Assembly: GCA_021604585.1 (NCBI GenBank)
Contig: BQJG01000070.1
Span: 1 to 16,641, forward strand
Length of the DNA stretch: 16,641 nucleotides
Origin: Hyphococcus sp.
Lineage (GTDB): Bacteria > Pseudomonadota > Alphaproteobacteria > Caulobacterales > Parvularculaceae
Reading direction: 5' to 3'
Shown in pieces: positions 13,125 to 16,641 of the stretch; position 1 is the stretch's first letter; the number at the start of each line of letters is the position of its first letter. Position numbers and translations under genes: made by a program. Below the pieces are notes generated by a model. That model saw only the letters and a program-made list of their open reading frames with translations. It searched no databases and was not told the DNA's origin.

Positions 13125-14230
13125 GCTTCAAATCCGGCAGGCGGCGCCAGCGACGGCGAAGACAAACATATCACTTTGAAGATCTCGCCCATAGCGCTGG
13201 GCGAGGCGATGCGCGCCGCGCCAGACCGGATTTCGGCGGCCTTGTCTGCGGGCTGATCCTTGCACAAGGCTTCGACACGCAACGGCAATCCAAGCCGATC
13301 GAGAAATCGGCCCTGGGTGATGGGTCCATGCACGGCGGCGCCGGAGTCTATCGCCGTGTCGGCGAGCATTTCAAAATCCACATGCGCGGTAATGTCGGCG
13401 CGTCCTGGCGAGGCGAGCGGCGGCCAATATTTGTGTTTGCGCACCGCTTGCAGCGTATCGCCAAAGCCGCGCTCCATATGTCCGTAGTCAAAGATCAATG
13501 CGTGGCCCGGGTGTTTTTTCAGTGTCTCGCAAATATCGGCGGCGAATTTTTTCGTTTCAAAGGAGATCTCGAAAATATCGCCTTCTTTGCTGTCACCAAA
13601 CGCGGGCAGATGATAATCGGGCGGCGGCGGGGTTTTGCCGAGCGTGAAAGCGAGGCGCTCGCCCTTTTCATCGAGACCGACAAGGCGTTCACGCCAGCCG
13701 GATTTGATCCGTTCAAATTGACGGATCGGCAGACAATCGAAAAATTCATTGGCGACGATCAGCGACGGCGCAGGCGGAATGTCTGCATATTCATCGGCCC
13801 AGAGCGGCTTGGCTTCCGTCGCTTTCAATCGTTTTTGCTGTTCGATGCGCAGCCGTCCTGAGCTTTCCAGCAGCCACACTTGCGCAGCGCGGGCGAAGCC
13901 GGGACGCAATCGCGCAGAGCGCAGAATGTCCGCCATCAACACACCGCGTCCGGGGCCAAGTTCAATCAGGTTGAAGGCCTCGGGCGAGCCCATGGCCTGC
14001 CAGCTTTCGACCAGCCACAATCCGATCAACTCGCCAAACACCTGACTGATTTCCGGCGCGGTTGTGAAGTCGCCTTCCGCGCCAATTGGTTCGCGCTGCA
14101 TGTAGTAGCCTTCATGCGGATGGCCGAGCGCATCGGTCATGTAATCCGCAATAGTGATCGGCCCTTTCAGTTTAATCAGATCGATCAGGCGTTCTTCGAG
14201 CGGTGTGATTTCGGACGGCTCAGTGCTCAT
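13121..14230 (-). CDS. MidA/NDUFAF7-family SAM-dependent methyltransferase
   Basis: This 369-residue protein belongs to the Methyltransf_28 (MidA) family; the mitochondrial member NDUFAF7 methylates an arginine of complex I subunit NDUFS2 early in assembly. The family blocks are TIADYMTDALGHPHEGYY near 26-43, EGDFTTAPEISQVFGE (52-67), the SAM-binding FNLIELGPGRGVLMADILR (86-104), and ANEFFDCLPIRQFE. ATG 14230 overlaps the lgt stop as ATGA and has GAAGG 7 bases upstream, which fixes the start over the longer frame from 14275. By homology with the mitochondrial member it probably helps respiratory complex I assembly; this is inference, since bacterial members are less studied. Confidence 0.9.
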   Translation of the reverse strand: MSTEPSEITPLEERLIDLIKLKGPITIADYMTDALGHPHEGYYMQREPIGAEGDFTTAPEISQVFGELIGLWLVESWQAMGSPEAFNLIELGPGRGVLMADILRSARLRPGFARAAQVWLLESSGRLRIEQQKRLKATEAKPLWADEYADIPPAPSLIVANEFFDCLPIRQFERIKSGWRERLVGLDEKGERLAFTLGKTPPPPDYHLPAFGDSKEGDIFEISFETKKFAADICETLKKHPGHALIFDYGHMERGFGDTLQAVRKHKYWPPLASPGRADITAHVDFEMLADTAIDSGAAVHGPITQGRFLDRLGLPLRVEALCKDQPADKAAEIRSGAARIASPSAMGEIFKVICLSSPSLAPPAGFEA

Positions 14231-15084
14231 GCGGCCGCCTTCGCAGGCGCGCTCCTTGTGCGCCAGATCAGCCACAGTCCGAGCAGCAACATCGGTATGG
14301 AGAGCACCATGCCCATGGTCAGTCCGAACGGGAATTGCGGCAGCGTTGCGATGTCGTCCGGCTGGCGGAAATTTTCAACGATGATGCGCGAGACAGCGTA
14401 ACCGGCGAGGAACAATCCCATCGTCGCGCCTGGGCGTTTTAAAAATCCATAGACGCGCGTCGCGACAAACAAAATCGCGAACAGCACGACGCCCTCAAGC
14501 GCTGCTTCGTAGAGTTGGCTTGGATGACGCGGCAGGCCGAGCGGGTCTGTGGGAAACACCATCGCCCACGGCCCGTCCCATGGGCGGCCGTAGAGTTCTG
14601 CGTTGATGAAATTCGCCAGCCTGCCGAAAAACAAACCGAACGGCGTCACGCAGGCGAACATATCGCCAAGCGACAGCATGTTGAGCTTGTGCTTGCGCGC
14701 GAACAAGACGCCGACCAGGGTTACGCCGAGCAGCCCGCCATGAAACGACATGCCGCCATTCCACGTCATCAGCGCTGGCGGGAAGGGAACAACGCCAAAC
14801 AGTTTTTCCCAGGGGGCGATGATCAGGTTCGGTTCATAAAACAGGAGATAGCCGAGCCGCCCGCCAGCCATCACGCCGATAGCGACCCAGAACACCACAT
14901 CATCAAGCAGCACCCGGGTCAGCGGCGGTCCGGCCTTTGGCCAAAGAGCGGTCTTCTTGATCAGGCGCGTCAGATACCACCATGCAACCGCCAGTCCGCC
15001 AATATAGGCCAGCGAATACCAGCGCAGGGAAAAGGGGCCGATCTTGAACAGAACGGGTTCAATATGCGGATAGGGGATGCTCAT
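14227..15084 (-). CDS. lgt: Prolipoprotein diacylglyceryl transferase
   Basis: Lgt is an inner-membrane enzyme that moves diacylglycerol from phosphatidylglycerol to the lipobox cysteine, the first step of lipoprotein maturation. The 285-residue protein has seven-helix-type hydrophobicity and all main motifs: GGRLGYLLFY (74-83), MSFHGGLLG with the essential His (112-120), the signature GRLANFINAELYGR (154-167), HPSQLYEA (187-194), and near the end SRIIVENFRQPD. ATG 15084 (MSIPYPHIEPVLFKIGPFSLRW) is the standard family start, with AAGG about 10 bases upstream; the frame runs 40 codons further without family likeness. It is the first gene of the minus-strand operon and diverges from ubiK across about 100 bases. 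Confidence 0.97.
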   Translation of the reverse strand: MSIPYPHIEPVLFKIGPFSLRWYSLAYIGGLAVAWWYLTRLIKKTALWPKAGPPLTRVLLDDVVFWVAIGVMAGGRLGYLLFYEPNLIIAPWEKLFGVVPFPPALMTWNGGMSFHGGLLGVTLVGVLFARKHKLNMLSLGDMFACVTPFGLFFGRLANFINAELYGRPWDGPWAMVFPTDPLGLPRHPSQLYEAALEGVVLFAILFVATRVYGFLKRPGATMGLFLAGYAVSRIIVENFRQPDDIATLPQFPFGLTMGMVLSIPMLLLGLWLIWRTRSAPAKAAA

Positions 15085-15185
15085 GGGGTCGGCCTTACTC
15101 GCTGCGTGCGTCTCAATAGCGCGCTTTGTTGCCCCTGTCGCCCTAGGGCGGGAGTGACTATATTGGCCACGCAAAGGAGCCTTTG

Positions 15186-15437
15186 ATGCAGACCCAGAAT
15201 GCAATTTTCGACGAAATCGCCAAACTGATGACAGAGGCGGCAGGCGCTGCCGATGGCGTGCGGCGCGAGGCAGAGACGGTGTTTCGCAGCCGGTTGCAGA
15301 CCTTGCTCGCCGATATGGATCTGGTGACCCGCGAAGAATTCGATGCTGTGAAAGACATGGCGCGGCTCGCTCGTGAGGAAAATGAAGCGCTGAAGGCGCG
15401 GCTCGACGCCCTGGCCTCTGCGATGGAAAAAAGTTAA
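15186..15437 (+). CDS. ubiK: UbiK/BMFP-domain accessory factor
   Basis: This 83-residue protein has the BMFP (YqiC) layout: an N-terminal amphipathic region (MQTQNAIFDEIAKLMTEAAG) and a C-terminal coiled coil (VTREEFDAVKDMARLAREEN) that in the family forms trimers. UbiK binds UbiJ and helps the ubiquinone biosynthesis complex under oxygen. The classic LVTREEFD motif is clear. AAGGAG lies before ATG 15186; a TTG one codon earlier is in frame but less likely. The gene diverges from lgt. The complex I assembly gene nearby and this quinone gene share a respiratory theme, but that could be chance. Confidence 0.88.
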   Translation: MQTQNAIFDEIAKLMTEAAGAADGVRREAETVFRSRLQTLLADMDLVTREEFDAVKDMARLAREENEALKARLDALASAMEKS

Positions 15438-15488
15438 TTCCCCCAGTCCTTTGCTTTGGCGTTTGAGGAAAAACAGCTCAATCGAATC

Positions 15489-15565
15489 ATTTGTCGAAGA
15501 CCCGAATCGCCGCGACATAGGTTGCAGGCGATCGCGACAAATCGCCCGAAGAGAGAAATTTGTCG
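15489..15565. promoter_or_regulatory. Three copies of octamer ATTTGTCG upstream of YbjN gene
   Basis: ATTTGTCG occurs at 15489-15496 and 15558-15565, and inverted (CGACAAAT) at 15535-15542. The last two form an 8-bp perfect inverted repeat with a 15-base spacer, ending 17 bases before the ATG of the YbjN gene. This could be an operator or a leader hairpin that affects the ribosome-binding site (AAGGGG at 15572-15577). The regulator is unknown. Confidence 0.45.
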
Positions 15566-15582
15566 GGAATTAAGGGGCGCTG

Positions 15583-16086
15583 ATGTCCATCGAGTTGATC
15601 CGCAAGCCAAAACAAATCGTCAATCCGTTGAAGGCGCTGGAATCCGCCGCCGCCGGATTGGAGTTCGAGATGGAGCGCGCTGGCGAGCACGAGCTGCATG
15701 TGATGCTGCCAGGCGTGTGGCGCGACATCGGCTTGTGGTTCACCTGGCGGCCCGAATTGGCGACATTGCAAATGGGTGCGCCGCTCGATCTGAAAGCGCC
15801 GGCGGGGCGCCTCGATGACGCCAGCCGCCTGGTGGTCATGGTCAATGAGCGTTTATGGATCGGCCATTTTGATCTGTGGGCGGAAGATCATTCGATTGTC
15901 TATCGCAACGCTGCGTTGTTGACGGATGAGGGCGGGCTGAACAGCACTCAGGGCGAAGCGCTGATCCGCGCCGCCAGCGAAGCTGTCGACCGGTTTTATC
16001 CGGCGTTCAACTTTTTCATCTGGGGCGGCAAGAAGCCCGACGAAGCGCTGCGCGCATCGTTGTTTGAAACCGCCGGCAACGCGTAG
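15583..16086 (+). CDS. YbjN domain-containing protein
   Basis: This 167-residue protein resembles the alphaproteobacterial YbjN-domain proteins, a conserved family with a type III secretion chaperone-like fold and no settled function. Supporting blocks are NPLKALESAAAGLEFEMER, ELHVMLPGVWRDIGLWFTW, and RLVVMVNERLWIGHFDLW followed by VYRNAALL. It has no signal peptide or membrane segment. AAGGGG lies 6 bases before ATG 15583. In related genomes such genes often sit beside proC, but here non-coding DNA follows. It is separated from ubiK by 145 bases holding the ATTTGTCG repeats. Confidence 0.8.
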   Translation: MSIELIRKPKQIVNPLKALESAAAGLEFEMERAGEHELHVMLPGVWRDIGLWFTWRPELATLQMGAPLDLKAPAGRLDDASRLVVMVNERLWIGHFDLWAEDHSIVYRNAALLTDEGGLNSTQGEALIRAASEAVDRFYPAFNFFIWGGKKPDEALRASLFETAGNA

Positions 16087-16118
16087 GCACTTTAAAGCAT
16101 TGATGATCCCATTTCTCT

Positions 16119-16246
16119 TCCCCCATTTATGGGAAAAGCGCCCGGAGGGGCGATGGGGGTTCTTCGGCGCCAACGAATTAAACACCCCCTCCGTCATCCC
16201 GGGCTCTCGCCCGGTCTGACACCTCCCCCATTTGCATGGGGGGAGG
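16119..16246. repeat. Cluster of small palindromic intergenic repeats
   Basis: Several hairpins adjoin each other. TTCCC...GGGAA surrounds CCATTTAT (16119-16135). GGAGGGG (16144-16150) pairs with CCCCTCC (16186-16192). CCGGGC-TCTC-GCCCGG is at 16199-16214. CCTCCCCCAT (16222-16231) pairs with ATGGGGGGAGG (16236-16246) with one bulged G. The first and last share CCCCCATTT, suggesting repeat copies at both ends of a composite element. It begins 32 bases after the YbjN gene stop and may also end its transcription. Confidence 0.65.
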
Positions 16247-16314
16247 AATGGCGTTGCGCGATGTGTTCAAGCCATAAAATCCGTACACGCATAAGGCGAG
16301 TGACAGCGCAGCAT

Positions 16315-16343
16315 TTTACATCATTTCTGTTGAATTCTTTCAT
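16315..16343 (+). promoter_or_regulatory. Candidate promoter, possibly of an rRNA operon
   Basis: TTTACA (16315-16320, 5 of 6) and TTTCAT (16338-16343, 4 of 6) are separated by an ideal 17 bases, followed by a GC-containing discriminator-like AAAACCCCG. It lies about 180 bases upstream of the boxA-like motif. A single DnaA-box-like TTATCCACC (16366-16374) sits just downstream, inside a TTGGTG/CACCAA inverted repeat. This is a weak call made mainly because of the boxA. Confidence 0.35.
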
Positions 16344-16517
16344 AAAACCCCGTGTTGGTGAATAGTTATCCACCAAAACCGCAGCGGGTTTAGTCTTCGT
16401 GTCGCGTTGTCATGCGACCGGACGGAACGCGCTGATGCTCATTAAAGAGCGAGCGCAACATCTCTCATCAGGTTCTTGCAGCGTCAGGATCGGAGCGGCA
16501 AAAGCGGCGTTCGATTC

Positions 16518-16533
16518 GGCTCTTTGACATTTT
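16518..16533 (+). promoter_or_regulatory. boxA-like antitermination motif, probable 16S rRNA leader
   Basis: GGCTCTTTGACATTTT closely matches the boxA antiterminator of rRNA leaders (E. coli TGCTCTTTAACA) and the GCTCTTTGACATT form seen upstream of many alphaproteobacterial 16S genes. No protein-coding frame covers it. About 110 GC-rich bases follow to the window end without a recognisable 16S start, so the rRNA gene would lie just beyond. Confidence 0.5.
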
Positions 16534-16641
16534 GGTTTTGGCGCGGGCCGGGCGTTCGGTCTGGTGCGCGCCTTGTAAACGGTCAGCCGCGCAGAACCGG
16601 ATCCGTGCGGGAGTGCGGGAAAGTGCGTCCGCCTCTCGCGC

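Larger units (their letters stand above)
16247..16641. other. Non-coding right end of the window
   Basis: Apart from the candidate promoter and boxA-like site, I see no gene in this stretch. The short minus-strand frame at 16194-16376 ends in the palindromic repeats and is not credible. CTGATG/CATCAG (16431-16436 with 16467-16472) and GCTC-ATTAAA-GAGC are further small dyads, compatible with a structured rRNA leader. Confidence 0.45.

Noticed and set aside
13019..13861. 280-codon plus-strand frame opposite the methyltransferase
   Set aside because: It is antisense to MidA and pgeF motifs and has no recognisable domain.
16366..16374. Replication origin suggested by TTATCCACC
   Set aside because: It is a single imperfect DnaA box with no cluster of boxes and no dnaA or hemE neighbour.
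16194..16376. 60-codon minus-strand frame
   Set aside because: It ends in the palindromic repeat cluster and has no conserved features.
1..16641. CRISPR array, toxin-antitoxin, defence or biosynthetic cluster
   Set aside because: No regularly spaced repeats, cas, toxin, nuclease or biosynthetic genes were seen; nearly all genes are core metabolism or envelope functions.

Overview
The window is chromosomal DNA that looks alphaproteobacterial. The support is a VPLPA-CTERM surface protein, an lgt / MidA (NDUFAF7-type) / pgeF / prs cluster facing ubiK and a YbjN-domain gene, an aspartate aminotransferase of the I-gamma type, moderately high G+C, and an apparent rRNA leader with an alphaproteobacterial-style boxA. 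Family and genus cannot be fixed from sequence alone. Most of the window is ordinary core genome. Accessory interest lies at the left edge, in a few intergenic repeats, and in one unusual operon.

Left edge (1-1044): the end of a phage lysis cassette. A truncated upstream gene overlaps by ATGA an Rz-like inner-membrane spanin, and an Rz1-like lipoprotein spanin starts inside the Rz gene in the +1 frame. Next come a 54-residue membrane microprotein on the minus strand, a tandem TTACGGGAGT repeat, and an intact tRNA-Thr(TGT) with encoded CCA. This looks like the boundary between a prophage or its remnant and core DNA.

1193-5227: a glutaminase (+) converges on a secreted VPLPA-CTERM repeat protein (-), with a hairpin terminator between them. 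Dps (-) lies downstream of aspartate aminotransferase (-), and a 35-bp dyad sits in the gap between those two.

5524-9739 (+): a six-helix membrane PAS protein without an output domain is followed by a tight three-gene group: alpha-methylacyl-CoA racemase / family III CoA-transferase, a RimB-like retropepsin-fold protease, and RimK glutamate ligase. A VOC-fold protein follows as its own unit. The RimB/RimK pair suggests addition and trimming of glutamate tails on a protein. Why a racemase precedes them is unclear.

9804-15084: a secreted metal-dependent amidohydrolase (+) converges on a minus-strand operon. A 29-bp perfect inverted pair of REP-like hairpins (REPIN architecture) lies between them. 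The operon reads lgt, MidA-like methyltransferase, pgeF, prs; the first three genes are linked by 4-base ATGA overlaps. It combines lipoprotein maturation, complex I assembly, peptidoglycan or purine-nucleoside clean-up, and PRPP supply.

15186-16641 (+): ubiK diverges from lgt, then comes a YbjN-domain gene with a triplicated octamer upstream. The final 555 bases have no credible gene. They hold a mosaic of small palindromes, a candidate promoter, and a boxA-like motif suggesting that a 16S rRNA gene starts just past the window.

I found no convincing undescribed defence or mobile system. The best leads are the nested spanins, the racemase-RimB-RimK operon, the dps upstream dyad and the CTERM propeller-like protein.
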